The position numbers were made by a program, and so were the translations under genes. A model generated the notes under the pieces. That model was not told where the DNA came from. It ran no database searches and worked only from the letters and a program-made list of their open reading frames with translations. This document shows, piece by piece, positions 52,124 to 62,127 of a DNA stretch of 64,000 bases (position 1 is its first letter; the number at the start of each line of letters is the position of its first letter). Source of the DNA: Roseovarius spongiae (GTDB taxonomy: Bacteria > Pseudomonadota > Alphaproteobacteria > Rhodobacterales > Rhodobacteraceae); the NCBI RefSeq assembly GCF_003651245.1, contig NZ_RAPE01000003.1, positions 1 to 64,000 of the forward strand. The letters are read 5' to 3'.

Positions 52124-55018
52124 CTACTGCTCGGGCACCAGGATCTCGCGCTTGCCGACATGGTTGGCCGCGCTCACGAGCCCTTCTTCCTCCATCTGCT
52201 CGACCAACCGGGCGGCCTTGTTATAGCCGATGGCCAGCTTGCGCTGGATGTAGGAGGTGCTGACCTTGCGGTCGGTGATGGCGATCTGCACCGCCTGGTC
52301 GTAAAGCGCGTCCTCGCCATCGGTGTTCCCGCCAAGCCCCAGCACCGCGTCGACGTTGCTGGCCTTTTCTTCATCGGGCCCGTCCACGACGCCGCTGAGA
52401 TACTCGGGCGGGCCGTAGGCCTTGAGGTCATTGACCACCTCCTCGACCTCTTCGTCGCTGACGAACGGCCCGTGGCAGCGGGTGATCTTGGCGCCGCCGG
52501 CCATGTAGAGCATGTCGCCCATGCCCAGAAGCTGCTCGGCACCCATTTCGCCGAGGATGGTGCGGCTGTCGATCTTCGACGTCACCTGGAAGCTGATCCG
52601 CGTCGGGAAGTTCGCCTTGATCGTCCCGGTGATGACGTCGACCGAGGGACGCTGCGTGGCCATGATGAGGTGGATGCCCGAGGCCCGCGCCATCTGCGCG
52701 AGGCGCTGGATGCAGGCCTCGATCTCCTTGCCGGCGACCATCATCAGGTCGGCCATCTCGTCGACGATGACGACGATATAGGGCATCTTCTCGGGCGCGA
52801 ATTCCTCGGTCTCGAAGACCGGTTCGCCGGTGTCGTCGTCGAACCCGGTCTGCACCGTGCGGCTGAACATCTCGTTTTTTGAGAGCGCGTCGGCCACGCG
52901 GGAATTGTAGCCGTCGATGTTGCGCACGCCCATCTTGGACATCTTGCGATAGCGTTCCTCCATCTCGGCCACCACCCATTTCAGCGCGACGACCGCCTTC
53001 TTGGGGTCCGTCACCACGGGGCTGAGCAGATGGGGGATGCCGTCATAGACGCTGAGTTCCAGCATCTTGGGGTCGATCATGATCATCCGGCATTCGTCCG
53101 GCCTGAGCTTGTAGAGCAGGCTGAGGATCATCGTGTTGATCGCCACCGACTTGCCCGATCCGGTGGTCCCCGCGATCAGCAGATGCGGCATCTTGGCGAG
53201 GTTCGCGACGATCGGATCGCCCCCGATATCCTTGCCGAGCGCGAGCGGCAGCTTGTGGTTGCCGTCTCCGAAGTCGCGGGTCGACAGGATCTCGCGCAGG
53301 CTGACCATCTCGCGGTTGTCGTTGGGCAGTTCGATTCCGATCACGGTGCGCCCCGGCACGGTGCTGACCCGCGCCGACAGGGCCGACATGGAGCGCGCGA
53401 TATCGTCCGACAGGCCGATCACGCGGCTCGCCTTGAGGCCGGGGGCGGGCTCCAGCTCGTACATGGTGACGACGGGACCGGGGCGCACGCTCACGATGTC
53501 GCCCTTGACGCCGTAATCGTCCAGAACGGTTTCCAGCATGCGCGCGTTTTCCTCGAGCGCCTCATCGCTCAGATGATAGCGCTGGATGTTGTCGGGGCTC
53601 GACAACAGGCTGAGCGGCGGCAGTTCGAATTCGGTCGCGCTTTGCTCGAATTGCAGCTTGGGCTGCGCCTCGGCCTTGGCGCGGGTGCTGGGCGAGGGGG
53701 TTTTGCGGGGCGTGTGCTGCACGACCTTGCGCGGCTCCGGCACGGGGATTCGCATCTCTTGATCGACGTGATCCGGGTGGGCGTCCTCGATCAGATCGTC
53801 CTCGGCGTTGTGTTCGAAGGCCATTTCGGGCTGTGAGGCGTTTGCCGGCGGCGCCGTCAGCGGCGGCTCCGGCGGTAGGGCGACGCCGGCAGAGGTCAGC
53901 GGCGGCTCCGGGCGCAGCCCGACGGCCGGGCGCGACGTATCGAGCACGAGCGGCGTCGGCCCGCGCCCGCGCCCCTTGGTCAGGGGGGCCACCGATTCGA
54001 CCTGCACGCTGGTCTTCTGACGCACGCGGGACTTGATCACGTCGTTGATCTTCTCGCGGATGCGGTCCTCGCCGGGCATCTCGCGGGCCGCGCTCAGCGC
54101 CTGCGGCTCTACCAGTTCGGGTTCGGGCAGCGGATCGGGCTTGCGGATGAGCGACGGCATCCGCGCCAGCAGACCGCCGGTTTTCTCCTGCGGTTCGGCC
54201 TGCAAGGGCGGCTCGGCATGGGGTTCGTCGATGACCGCGCCATTGCCGCGCCGCATGCGCGGAGCGACGATCGCCACCTTGCCGGGCCGGTGGGTTTCGG
54301 GTTCCGCGGCGGCGGCCTCCGCCCGGCGCTCACGACGCGCGCGCATGGCGTCGCGCGCCCCGCCCGCGCCGCGCCCCATCAGCGCGATCAGCGCCGAATA
54401 GCTCATGATCAGGCCGACCAGCAGGAAGCGTCCGGCGCGCGTCAGCTCGAGCCGCGTGAACCCGAGGATGAACGCCCCGAGCACGAGCATCCCCGCCCCC
54501 AGCGCGAACGACACGAGCCTCAGTCCCGCCGCCGCGCCGATCGGCAGCACGCCCAGAACCGCGCCCAGCACGGTGTCGCCGAAGATCCCGCCCAGGCCGA
54601 AGCTGTGCGTTGCGTACCATTCCGCCCCCGGCGTCAGCGACGCGGCATAGAGCGACAGCACTGCGATCCAGATCGGCGCGAAGATCACCCGCCCAAGCGC
54701 GCGCTCCTGCCCGCGATGCAGCACGAAGCGCACGCCCCAGGCGGCAAGCACCACCGCCACGCCCCAGGCGCCCCAGCCCACGACCATGAAGAGCGTCGCG
54801 GCGATGGTCGCCCCGGTCTGGCCCAGCCAGTTATGCACCGGCGCGTCCACCGCCGACAGCCACGATGGATCGTCCGGGCTGTAGGAGGCGAACATCATCG
54901 CCGCGATCACGGCGAGGCCCAGCAGGCCGAGGCCCAGCAGTTCCTTGCCGCGTTTCTCGATCGCCTGCGCCATGTTGCTGTCCAGCAGCGGGTCGCGTCC
55001 TCGTGCCTGGTATGCCAT
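52124..55018 (-). CDS. ftsK: DNA translocase FtsK
   Basis: 964 residues; couples chromosome segregation to division. About four membrane helices in residues 25-190, a variable proline-rich linker (about 230-450), then the motor domain with Walker [13 protein letters not shown], Walker [12 protein letters not shown] and [12 protein letters not shown]. The C-terminal gamma winged helix recognises KOPS ([20 protein letters not shown] near the end). Start [15 protein letters not shown]. Sixteen bases after the upstream aminotransferase stop. Confidence 0.96.
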   Translation of the reverse strand: MAYQARGRDPLLDSNMAQAIEKRGKELLGLGLLGLAVIAAMMFASYSPDDPSWLSAVDAPVHNWLGQTGATIAATLFMVVGWGAWGVAVVLAAWGVRFVLHRGQERALGRVIFAPIWIAVLSLYAASLTPGAEWYATHSFGLGGIFGDTVLGAVLGVLPIGAAAGLRLVSFALGAGMLVLGAFILGFTRLELTRAGRFLLVGLIMSYSALIALMGRGAGGARDAMRARRERRAEAAAAEPETHRPGKVAIVAPRMRRGNGAVIDEPHAEPPLQAEPQEKTGGLLARMPSLIRKPDPLPEPELVEPQALSAAREMPGEDRIREKINDVIKSRVRQKTSVQVESVAPLTKGRGRGPTPLVLDTSRPAVGLRPEPPLTSAGVALPPEPPLTAPPANASQPEMAFEHNAEDDLIEDAHPDHVDQEMRIPVPEPRKVVQHTPRKTPSPSTRAKAEAQPKLQFEQSATEFELPPLSLLSSPDNIQRYHLSDEALEENARMLETVLDDYGVKGDIVSVRPGPVVTMYELEPAPGLKASRVIGLSDDIARSMSALSARVSTVPGRTVIGIELPNDNREMVSLREILSTRDFGDGNHKLPLALGKDIGGDPIVANLAKMPHLLIAGTTGSGKSVAINTMILSLLYKLRPDECRMIMIDPKMLELSVYDGIPHLLSPVVTDPKKAVVALKWVVAEMEERYRKMSKMGVRNIDGYNSRVADALSKNEMFSRTVQTGFDDDTGEPVFETEEFAPEKMPYIVVIVDEMADLMMVAGKEIEACIQRLAQMARASGIHLIMATQRPSVDVITGTIKANFPTRISFQVTSKIDSRTILGEMGAEQLLGMGDMLYMAGGAKITRCHGPFVSDEEVEEVVNDLKAYGPPEYLSGVVDGPDEEKASNVDAVLGLGGNTDGEDALYDQAVQIAITDRKVSTSYIQRKLAIGYNKAARLVEQMEEEGLVSAANHVGKREILVPEQ

Positions 55019-55033
55019 CTCGTCCCTCGTCTC

Positions 55034-56212
55034 TTATGTGTAAAGACAATCGCGCAGGGCGGTCAGCCCGCGCGTCATCTCGTCTATTGGGGCCACCATC
55101 GCGACCCTGATGTAATCCTTCCCGGGGTTTCGCCCGTCGCTCTCGCGGCCGAGATAGGCGCCGGGCAGGACCCGCACGCCGGTCTCGCGCCAGAGCCGCA
55201 GCGCCGCCGCCTCGCCATCCGCGACCGGCAGCCACAGGAAGAACCCCGCCCGCGGCCCGGCATAGCCGGGCGCGCCCTGCATGATCTCATCGGCTGCCGC
55301 GTATTTCTCGCCGTAAAGGCGGCGGTTCTCGACGACGTGGGCGTCATCGGCCCAGATCGCCTCGGCGACGCGCTGAAGCGGCCCCGACAGCGGCGCGCCG
55401 GAATAGGCGCGCAACTGTTTGATGCGCCTCACGCTTTCAGGTCCGCCGGCGACGAAACCGCTGCGCAACCCTGGCAGGTTCGACCGTTTCGACAGGCTGT
55501 GAAACGTGACCATCCGCTCGGGATCCGCGCCCATGTCGGCGGCGACGGCCAGCGCGCCGGGCGGCGGGGCGTCTCGGTAGATCTCGGCGTAACACTCATC
55601 CGCGAAGACCTGGAAATCGTATCGCTCGGCCAGCCCGATCAGGTCGCGCCAATACCCTTCATCCGCCACCGCGCCCTGCGGGTTGCTCGGCGAACAGAGA
55701 TAGGCTGCGACCACGCGGTTCAGCACCTCGTCGGGCAGGCCGGCGTAATCCGGCAGATACCCCGTCTCGCGCGTCGCCGGAACGAAGACCGGTTCGGCCC
55801 CGACCGATAGGGCCGCGACCATGTAGACCTGGTAGAACGGGTTGGGCAGCAACACCACTGGCCGCTTGCTTCCCTTCGACTCGGGACAAAGCGCCATTGC
55901 AGCGTTGTAAAGCCCCTCGCGCGTTCCGTTGAGCGCCACCACATGCGCGTCATGGTCCAGCGTCACGCCATAGCGCCGCCCCACCCAGCCGCAGATCGCA
56001 CGGCGCAGCCCGTCCGTGCCGTCATTGGCGGGGTAATTGCCGAATTCGGCCATGTGTTCGGCGATGATGTCTCCGATCCACGCCGGAAAGGGGTGTTTGG
56101 GCTCCCCGATGGTCATGTGCAGCACGTCGCCGCCCGGTTCATGCACGTCCAAAAGGGCGCGCAGACGCGGGAACGCATAAGCCGGAAGGTTCGAAAACCG
56201 CTCGGGGAACAT
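55034..56212 (-). CDS. Class I/II PLP aminotransferase (DapC-like)
   Basis: 392 residues. PLP-binding Lys in FHSLSKRSNLPGLRSGF, with NPFYQVYMVAALSVGAEP, CSPSNPQG and VFADECYAEIYRD. It resembles the group annotated as N-succinyldiaminopimelate aminotransferase, which would supply lysine/peptidoglycan precursor. Substrate assignment is by family resemblance only. Upstream of ftsK in the same orientation. Confidence 0.85.
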   Translation of the reverse strand: MFPERFSNLPAYAFPRLRALLDVHEPGGDVLHMTIGEPKHPFPAWIGDIIAEHMAEFGNYPANDGTDGLRRAICGWVGRRYGVTLDHDAHVVALNGTREGLYNAAMALCPESKGSKRPVVLLPNPFYQVYMVAALSVGAEPVFVPATRETGYLPDYAGLPDEVLNRVVAAYLCSPSNPQGAVADEGYWRDLIGLAERYDFQVFADECYAEIYRDAPPPGALAVAADMGADPERMVTFHSLSKRSNLPGLRSGFVAGGPESVRRIKQLRAYSGAPLSGPLQRVAEAIWADDAHVVENRRLYGEKYAAADEIMQGAPGYAGPRAGFFLWLPVADGEAAALRLWRETGVRVLPGAYLGRESDGRNPGKDYIRVAMVAPIDEMTRGLTALRDCLYT

Positions 56213-56370
56213 CGATACTGCCTCTGGTTCGGGATCATCATCGCCCCGTTGGAGACGAAACTAGCGCAAATCCCGCCGCGAGGTCCAGCTAAACCGCCGG
56301 TGCGCGGCCCATATGTGGCATTTTTGGCAAACCGGGCTGGTTCCTGGTAAAAATACCCGAATCCAACGCC

Positions 56371-57699
56371 TTACCCCAGCGCGCGCTCGGCAGCGGAGGC
56401 GATCCGCAGCAGCCTGTTCTCACCGAATGCCGTGCCGCAGAGCAGGATGCCACAGCTCGCCCGCCCCGTGGGCAGCGACACCGAACTCAGCCCCATGAGG
56501 TTGCCCACACGGGTGTTGCGCAACGTGAGCAGGTTCTCGGTCACGTAGTAGTCGTTGTCCTCCATCAGCCGCGCCGCGTCGGGCGGCATGTTGGGCGCGG
56601 CAGGCATCAGAACGGCGTCAAAGCCCGTCACCCGCGCGGCCCAATCGATGCGCAGCCGGTCGAGCCGCCGCCAGGCGGCGACGTAGTCGGCGGCCTTCAC
56701 CTCGGCGCCACTGCGGAACCGGTCGCGGATGGGAGCGAACATCGCGTCGGGATCCGCCTCGATGGCCTCGCCCCAGGCGCTATAGGCCTCGGCGGTAAAG
56801 AGAACGCCGGACATCGGCATCGCCTCCGCCACCTCAGGCGCCTCGAGTGGTTCGATGATCGCCCCCGCCGCGGCCAACCGGTCGAGCGCGTCGCGATAGG
56901 CCGCCGCCGGTTCGTCGCGAATATCGTCCATCACCACCGTTTCCAGCGTCGCCAAACGCAGCCCGGAGAGCGAGACGCCGCGCAGATCTACGGCGGATTC
57001 GCCACCCAGCGCGGCCAGCATCAGCGCGGCGTCCTCGACCGTGCGGCAAAGCGGTCCGATGGTGTCGAACCGCGCGGCCAGCGGCACCGTGCCGCCCATC
57101 GGTAACCGTCCGGCCGTCGTCTTGAGGCCCACGAGATCGTTCCACGCGGCGGGAATGCGCACCGATCCCCCCGTGTCGCTGCCCACCGCGGCGGCGGCGA
57201 GGCCATGCGCGACGCTGGCCGCCGCGCCGGAGGACGATCCGCCCGGCACGGCCTTCGGATCGTTGATGCAGGGCGGCGTCGCTGTCACCGGGTTTAGCCC
57301 GATGCCCGAAAAGGCCAGTTCGCTCATATGCGTCTTGCCAAGGCACACGAGGCCCGCCGCGGTGGCGTTGCGCAGCACCTCGGCGTCCCGCGCGGGCGTT
57401 CTGCCCTTCAAGAGCGCGCTGCCCGCCTCGGTCGCTACGCCGGCGGTGTCGAACATGTCCTTCCAGCTGATCGGAACCCCGTCGAGCGGCCCGCGCCGCT
57501 GCCCCGCCCGCGCGCGATCCCGCGCCGCGCGCGCCTCGGCCAATGCGCGGGGGCGGGTCGTGCGGGCATAGATGCGCGCGCCGTCGTCATGGGCGTCGAT
57601 CGCGTCAAGGAACGTCTCGGCCAGTTCCACCGCGTCGATCTCTCCCGCGCCTATCCCGCGCCCGAGCGCGGCCGCGCTCATTTCCCGCCAGTTCGTCAT
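56371..57699 (-). CDS. Amidase signature family enzyme
   Basis: 442 residues. The Ser-cisSer-Lys triad region is complete: Lys in GVPISWKDMFDTAG, GGSSSGAAASVA, and the nucleophile Ser in GSDTGGSVRIPAA. Hydrolyses amides; could be GatA-like in fold, but there is no GatB/GatC alongside and the C-terminal part differs, so a stand-alone amidase is more likely. Confidence 0.9.
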   Translation of the reverse strand: MTNWREMSAAALGRGIGAGEIDAVELAETFLDAIDAHDDGARIYARTTRPRALAEARAARDRARAGQRRGPLDGVPISWKDMFDTAGVATEAGSALLKGRTPARDAEVLRNATAAGLVCLGKTHMSELAFSGIGLNPVTATPPCINDPKAVPGGSSSGAAASVAHGLAAAAVGSDTGGSVRIPAAWNDLVGLKTTAGRLPMGGTVPLAARFDTIGPLCRTVEDAALMLAALGGESAVDLRGVSLSGLRLATLETVVMDDIRDEPAAAYRDALDRLAAAGAIIEPLEAPEVAEAMPMSGVLFTAEAYSAWGEAIEADPDAMFAPIRDRFRSGAEVKAADYVAAWRRLDRLRIDWAARVTGFDAVLMPAAPNMPPDAARLMEDNDYYVTENLLTLRNTRVGNLMGLSSVSLPTGRASCGILLCGTAFGENRLLRIASAAERALG

Positions 57700-57783
57700 G
57701 CACCCGCCCTCGTATCGTTCGGTCAGAAACTAGCGGCGGCGGGCCGCATGGACAATCCCGTCGCGCCCGCCATATTGAGCAGC

Positions 57784-59004
57784 ATGGAAAACACCACCGA
57801 TATCGCCATCGTCGGCGGCGGGCTGAACGGTCCCGCACTCGCCCTTGCGCTCGCGCAGGCGGGGATGACCGTCACCATCATCGACGCCCTGTCCCGCCCG
57901 GTGCATGACGACGCCGAATTCGACGGGCGGGCTTACGCGCTGGCGCTGGCGTCGGTGCGGCTGTTGCGCGCGCTCGGACTCTGGGACAGGCTCGCGGGCG
58001 ATACGCAGCCGATGCTCGAGATCAAGGTCAGCGATGGACGCGCGGGCGAAGGGCCGCTGTCGCCCTTCTTCGTGCATTTCGACCACGCCGAGATCGAGGA
58101 AGGCCCGATGGGCCACATGTGCGAGGACCGCTTCCTGCGCCGCGCGCTGCTGGCCGCGATGGACCTTGAGCCGCGCATCACCCAGCGCACGGGTGAAACG
58201 GTGACCGGGCAGGAGACGGCGCCGGGAGGGGCGATTCTCACGCTCGCCTCCGGTGAACGCGTCGCGGCGCGGCTCATCGTCGGATCGGACGGGCGGCAAT
58301 CGGGCACTGCGCGGCGCGCGGGCATCGCGCGCACCGGCTGGGATTACGGGCAGACCGCGCTGGTCTGCTCCATCGAACATGAGCGGCCGCATCACGGCAT
58401 CGCGCATCAGTTCTTCATGCCCCCCGGCCCGCTCGCGATCCTGCCGCTGCCGGGCAACGTGTCGAACATCGTCTGGAGCGAATCGGCGGCCACCGCACGC
58501 GACTTCGCCGCGCTGGACGATGCGGATTTCCTGCATGTCCTGCGCCCGCGCTTCGGCGATTTCCTGGGCGAGATTGCGATCAAGGGTCCGCGCTACAACT
58601 ATCCGCTGGGCCTGAGCCTCGCCAATCGCTTCATCGCCGAGCGGGTGGCGCTGGTGGGCGACGCGGCGCACGGGTTGCACCCCATCGCCGGCCAGGGGCT
58701 CAACGCCGGGCTGCGCGACGTGGCCGCGTTGGCCCAGGTCCTCACGGAGGCGCAGCGGCGGGGCGAGGACATCGCCGCCCCCGACGTGCTGCGCCGTTAC
58801 GAGCAATGGCGCCGCTTCGACACGCAGACGCTCGCGCTCGCCACGGACGCCAGCAACCGGCTGTTTTCGAACGACAACCCGCTGCTGCGCGCCGCGCGGC
58901 ACCTTGGGATGGGGGCGCTCGGCGCAATGCCGGGACTGCGGCGCGGTTTCATCCGCGAGGCCGCCGGCCTGACCGGCGAATTGCCCGCGCTGATGAAGGG
59001 GTGA
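57784..59004 (+). CDS. UbiH/UbiF/VisC family FAD monooxygenase
   Basis: 406 residues. FAD-binding GxGxxG region AIVGGGLNGPALALALAQAG, DG motif IVGSDGRQSGTAR, and the hallmark GDAAHGLHPIAGQGLNAGLRD near residue 300. Probably hydroxylates the ring in ubiquinone biosynthesis. Start ATG at 57784; an earlier in-frame ATG at 57748 is possible. Divergent from the amidase and convergent with the secreted-protein cluster. Confidence 0.9.
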   Translation: MENTTDIAIVGGGLNGPALALALAQAGMTVTIIDALSRPVHDDAEFDGRAYALALASVRLLRALGLWDRLAGDTQPMLEIKVSDGRAGEGPLSPFFVHFDHAEIEEGPMGHMCEDRFLRRALLAAMDLEPRITQRTGETVTGQETAPGGAILTLASGERVAARLIVGSDGRQSGTARRAGIARTGWDYGQTALVCSIEHERPHHGIAHQFFMPPGPLAILPLPGNVSNIVWSESAATARDFAALDDADFLHVLRPRFGDFLGEIAIKGPRYNYPLGLSLANRFIAERVALVGDAAHGLHPIAGQGLNAGLRDVAALAQVLTEAQRRGEDIAAPDVLRRYEQWRRFDTQTLALATDASNRLFSNDNPLLRAARHLGMGALGAMPGLRRGFIREAAGLTGELPALMKG

Positions 59005-59016
59005 GCCGCGCCGCCG

Positions 59017-59907
59017 CTACCTGATCGCGTTGTTGCGCACGCCGATGCGGTGGAAGGTCATCATCGAATCGAGCATCGCCTTCTGCTGCGCGGTATGGCC
59101 GTGCTGGGCCTCGATGTTGTAATACTCGCCCAGGTCGTTCAACACCACGTAGTTCGAGAACGAGCAATCGTTGCGCTCGGGGCGGACGTGTTCGTAAATC
59201 ACGTTGATCCCCCGCTCGAGGAAGAACCCCGCCGCCATCTTGGCGCGGCGGTTCTTCTCATAGGGCTGCTTACCGGCGAGCAGCACCGCGTCATCCTCGT
59301 CCGCGTTACCCTTCGGCGACATCATCCCGGTCATCACCGCGCTCGTGCGCTTGGCGCTGATCCCCCCCGAGCCGCCGTTGCCGCGATGCCCGTCGGCGTT
59401 GTTGTGCAGCGTGAGGAAGAAGGCGATGCGCGGGTTGCGCAGGTCCAGCAGGAACTGCGTGAAGAGCGGCGCGGGCTTGACGCGCATGTCGGCGCAGGCG
59501 GCGGTGGCCTTTTTCGTCATGCCGAAATTGCGGTTGGGATCCTGGCCCTGGTGGGTGCGGCTTTCGCCCGATTCGAGCGCGATCAGCCTGCCGCCGTATT
59601 TCAGCACCGAGTAGAGCCCGGCGTCGAAGGCCGAATCCTCGTTGTCGTGCAGCAGGTAGATCGTCGGGCCGTCCGGCTGGGCGCTGTCGTCGATCACGGT
59701 GACGCGCCAAGTGATGCCGTTCTCCTCGAAATCGAGAGCCGAGAGGCACAGCCCCTTCTGTGCGCCGATGAGCTTGGCGTTGCGCGCCACGTCCTTGTCG
59801 CGCACCTCACCGGGGGCGAGGCAATCCTCGCTCGCCACCGCGGCCCCGCCGGCAAGCGCGAGGGCGAGCAGCGCGCCGCCGAGAATCGTCCGGAAATTTC
59901 CTGTCAT
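59017..59907 (-). CDS. Exported M14-like zinc carboxypeptidase/amidase (predicted)
   Basis: 296 residues with a Sec signal peptide (TILGGALLALALAGGAAVAS). Residues match the M14 metallocarboxypeptidase plan in order and spacing: a zinc-ligand HxxE at His87-Glu90 (LLHDNED), the substrate-binding NRNF at 125-128 after DP, the third zinc ligand His168 (LTLHNN), and the general base Glu266 (YYNIEAQ). Overall similarity to classic M14 is low, so the call is from motif pattern. It would trim peptides or peptidoglycan stems in the periplasm or outside the cell. Last gene of the cluster. Confidence 0.65.
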   Translation of the reverse strand: MTGNFRTILGGALLALALAGGAAVASEDCLAPGEVRDKDVARNAKLIGAQKGLCLSALDFEENGITWRVTVIDDSAQPDGPTIYLLHDNEDSAFDAGLYSVLKYGGRLIALESGESRTHQGQDPNRNFGMTKKATAACADMRVKPAPLFTQFLLDLRNPRIAFFLTLHNNADGHRGNGGSGGISAKRTSAVMTGMMSPKGNADEDDAVLLAGKQPYEKNRRAKMAAGFFLERGINVIYEHVRPERNDCSFSNYVVLNDLGEYYNIEAQHGHTAQQKAMLDSMMTFHRIGVRNNAIR

Positions 59908-59913
59908 GTGAAC

Positions 59914-60633
59914 CTACTGTGCTGAAAGACGGAAGAAGCCGTAGCCGCAATAGCCGTTATAGAGCTCGGCATTGAACATCGGGCCGGTGATCGAGGTCGG
60001 GTTCTTGGGCCGCGGCGTCACCCCGTCGCGCGTGACCGAGATGTAGGAGTTCGAGCTGATCGTGCCGCGCCAGGTGTGCCCGCCCGACGTGAACTGGATC
60101 CGACCGTTGTCGAGATAGGCGTCGCCCGAGTAGTAGCTTTTGCAGATGCGGCCCTTGGCGCCGGAATAATGGTTGTTGTAGCCGCGCTCGAAGCGGAACG
60201 CGCCCGCGACCTGATCGCCGCCGGTGTAGCTCTCGTCCGGCAGCGCGTCGTCGGGCTTGCCCTGGCAATACTTGTCGACCACCGATTGCGAGGCTTCTCC
60301 CTCCACGAAGCCGGGGTTGAGCCGCGCCTTGAACGCGAGCGCCTTGTGCTGCCCGCAGCTGAGCGCCGCGCCGCCCTCGGCCGAGGCCATCAGCTCGTCC
60401 TGCGCCGAGGTCGATCCGCTGCCGCCGGTGGAGGCCGAGCCGCTGTTGTTGTGGCAGAGCTTGTTCAGCTCATCGATGGTGTAGTTGCCGATATCCGCGC
60501 TGCCGAGCGTCGGGCAGCCGATGTTCATCTTCAGTTGCTGGGCCGCGGCGGGCGCGGCGGCGATCCCCATCCCCATGATCAGCGCGAGGGCCGTCGCGCG
60601 CCCCGCGTCAATCGCATTTCGCTTGTGAAACAT
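59914..60633 (-). CDS. Secreted protein of unknown function
   Basis: 239 residues. Signal peptide (ATALALIMGMGIAAAPAAAQ). A short N-terminal repeat-like region with CPTLGSADIGNYTIDELNKLC, a Ser/Gly/Thr linker (NNSGSASTGGSGSTSAQ), and a C-terminal domain rich in Gly, Tyr and beta-type sequence (HTWRGTISSNSYISVTRDG) ending GYCGYGFFRLSAQ. Six Cys suggest disulfides. No family recognised. GGGGA precedes the ATG at 60633. It overlaps the metalloprotease gene by 26 nt, so it is very likely coupled to it. Confidence 0.7.
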   Translation of the reverse strand: MFHKRNAIDAGRATALALIMGMGIAAAPAAAQQLKMNIGCPTLGSADIGNYTIDELNKLCHNNSGSASTGGSGSTSAQDELMASAEGGAALSCGQHKALAFKARLNPGFVEGEASQSVVDKYCQGKPDDALPDESYTGGDQVAGAFRFERGYNNHYSGAKGRICKSYYSGDAYLDNGRIQFTSGGHTWRGTISSNSYISVTRDGVTPRPKNPTSITGPMFNAELYNGYCGYGFFRLSAQ

Positions 60634-61264
60634 ATGCAATCCCCATGCTTGAAAGTGTAATTTCGTTGTCCGTCACCGTCTGGAAACCCTGCCGGAACGA
60701 CAGGAACCGTTCGGCCCCCAATCCGTGATGACCATCCGCCTGCATCTGCTGGTCCCCGAGATCGTAGAACATTTCGGTCAGGTTGGTCACGTCGACGTCG
60801 TAAAGCCGCGCCCGCCAGCCCATATAGCCGCCTGCGAGAAAATCCGCGTGCAATTCTATGCACTTGACCCGGTGTGGGTTAGTCTCCACCAGCATGTCGA
60901 GCAGGCCATGCTTGGTCTGGAACGCATGCGCGGCTTCGTGCGCGATCACGCCGATGGCGCGGTTGATGTTGCCCGGCGGATTGGCCACGTCGAGAAAGAA
61001 CTGCACCCCGACGACAAGCGTGTTGCCCCTGATGTCGTAATAGGCGCCGTATTCCTCTTCATCCATGCAGAAGGCGTCGAATCGGAAATCGAAGAACCGC
61101 TCGATCTCGTCCCTGGTGGTGACGAGGATCTGGCGCACGACGCTTGCCTCGAGGTCTTCCACCGGAAACTGGAACGGGCCGGCGCAGCTTGCCGCGGCCG
61201 GGGCGGCGGCGAGGGCCGCCGCCGCCATCGCGCAGGCGCGCAGGTATGTGCGCGGGCCCCGCAT
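60608..61264 (-). CDS. Exported HExxH zinc metalloprotease (predicted)
   Basis: 218 residues. Signal peptide (RACAMAAAALAAAPAAASC). Zinc site HEAAH at 109-113 (GVIAHEAAHAFQTKH), with a downstream ELHADFLAGGYMGW (Glu137) giving the gluzincin-type third ligand and an AD-x-x-AG pattern like that of the YpfJ neutral zinc metallopeptidase group. Start at 61264 from the signal peptide. Four bases after the trypsin-like protease gene. Confidence 0.8.
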   Translation of the reverse strand: MRGPRTYLRACAMAAAALAAAPAAASCAGPFQFPVEDLEASVVRQILVTTRDEIERFFDFRFDAFCMDEEEYGAYYDIRGNTLVVGVQFFLDVANPPGNINRAIGVIAHEAAHAFQTKHGLLDMLVETNPHRVKCIELHADFLAGGYMGWRARLYDVDVTNLTEMFYDLGDQQMQADGHHGLGAERFLSFRQGFQTVTDNEITLSSMGIAYVSQAKCD

Positions 61265-61268
61265 CGCG

Positions 61269-62114
61269 TCAGTTGGCTTCGACTGTCTGGAAAATCCAGT
61301 CGCGGTGATCCGAGGTGCGCGCATAGACGCCGGGGAAGCCCTCCCAGGCGCAGCCCCGGCCAAAACTCACCACGCCGACCTGGAGGTAGCCGGTCGGCCC
61401 GTCGCGCACGATGAGCGGTCCGCCGCTGTCACCCTGGCAGCTGTCCTTGCCGCCCTCTTCGTAGCCGGCGCAAAGATGCGGGCCGTTGCCGGGACGGATG
61501 CCCTGATATCCCTTCTGGCACACTTCGGTCGGTAATTGCCGGACATTCACCGACATCAGGTATTTCGACCCGGACCCGGCCCCGAATTCGAGCGCCCCCC
61601 ACCCCGCAACCTCGGAACAGGTGCGCGTCGGGGCGAGCTTGGCCTCGACCTTCTTCGTCGGCAGGATGGCGAGCTGGCTGTTGGGAATGTCGAACGGGCT
61701 CGACAGTTTCAGCAGCGCAACGTCGTGCAGATTGGCGTCCTGCGCATCGTAGCCGGGATGCACGATCAGCTTGGCGATGCCGCGGGCCTCGGGGTCAAGC
61801 GTGCCGTCGCGCGCCGCGCGGGCCACGACGCTTTGCGCGGGATCGTTGCCGTCACCCCAGCAATGCGCCGCCGTCAGCACCCAGTCCTGACTGATGAGCG
61901 AACCGCCGCAATACTGCGCCTTCGCCCCCGTGTGATAGAGCGCGACGATGAAGGGCCAGTCGCTTGCCTTGGCGCGGTCGCCGTTGACGATGCGCAGCGT
62001 CGGCTGGTCGGACTTGGGATCGACGCACTCCATCTGCGTCTGTGCGCCGACCTCGCCGACCACGCCAAGGCAGAGCGCGGCAGAGGCCAGGAACCTGCTG
62101 AACATGGTTTTCAT
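61269..62114 (-). CDS. Secreted trypsin-like serine protease (S1)
   Basis: 281 residues: signal peptide (to about 24), a short propeptide, then a chymotrypsin fold. The activation site is R41-IVNG, like a zymogen. The catalytic triad is His84 (TAAHC), Asp131 (DVALLKL) and Ser230 (GDSGGP). Asp224, six residues before Ser230, sets trypsin-like cleavage after Arg/Lys, so self-activation is plausible. Cys pairs typical of S1 are present. Start MKTMFSRFLAS at 62114. Confidence 0.92.
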   Translation of the reverse strand: MKTMFSRFLASAALCLGVVGEVGAQTQMECVDPKSDQPTLRIVNGDRAKASDWPFIVALYHTGAKAQYCGGSLISQDWVLTAAHCWGDGNDPAQSVVARAARDGTLDPEARGIAKLIVHPGYDAQDANLHDVALLKLSSPFDIPNSQLAILPTKKVEAKLAPTRTCSEVAGWGALEFGAGSGSKYLMSVNVRQLPTEVCQKGYQGIRPGNGPHLCAGYEEGGKDSCQGDSGGPLIVRDGPTGYLQVGVVSFGRGCAWEGFPGVYARTSDHRDWIFQTVEAN

Positions 62115-62127
62115 GGAAATCTCCAAC

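Noticed and set aside
56341..56359. Possible further copy of the dispersed repeat
   Set aside because: Shares GGGTATTTTTACCAGGAA-like sequence on the minus strand but too few positions match to include it.
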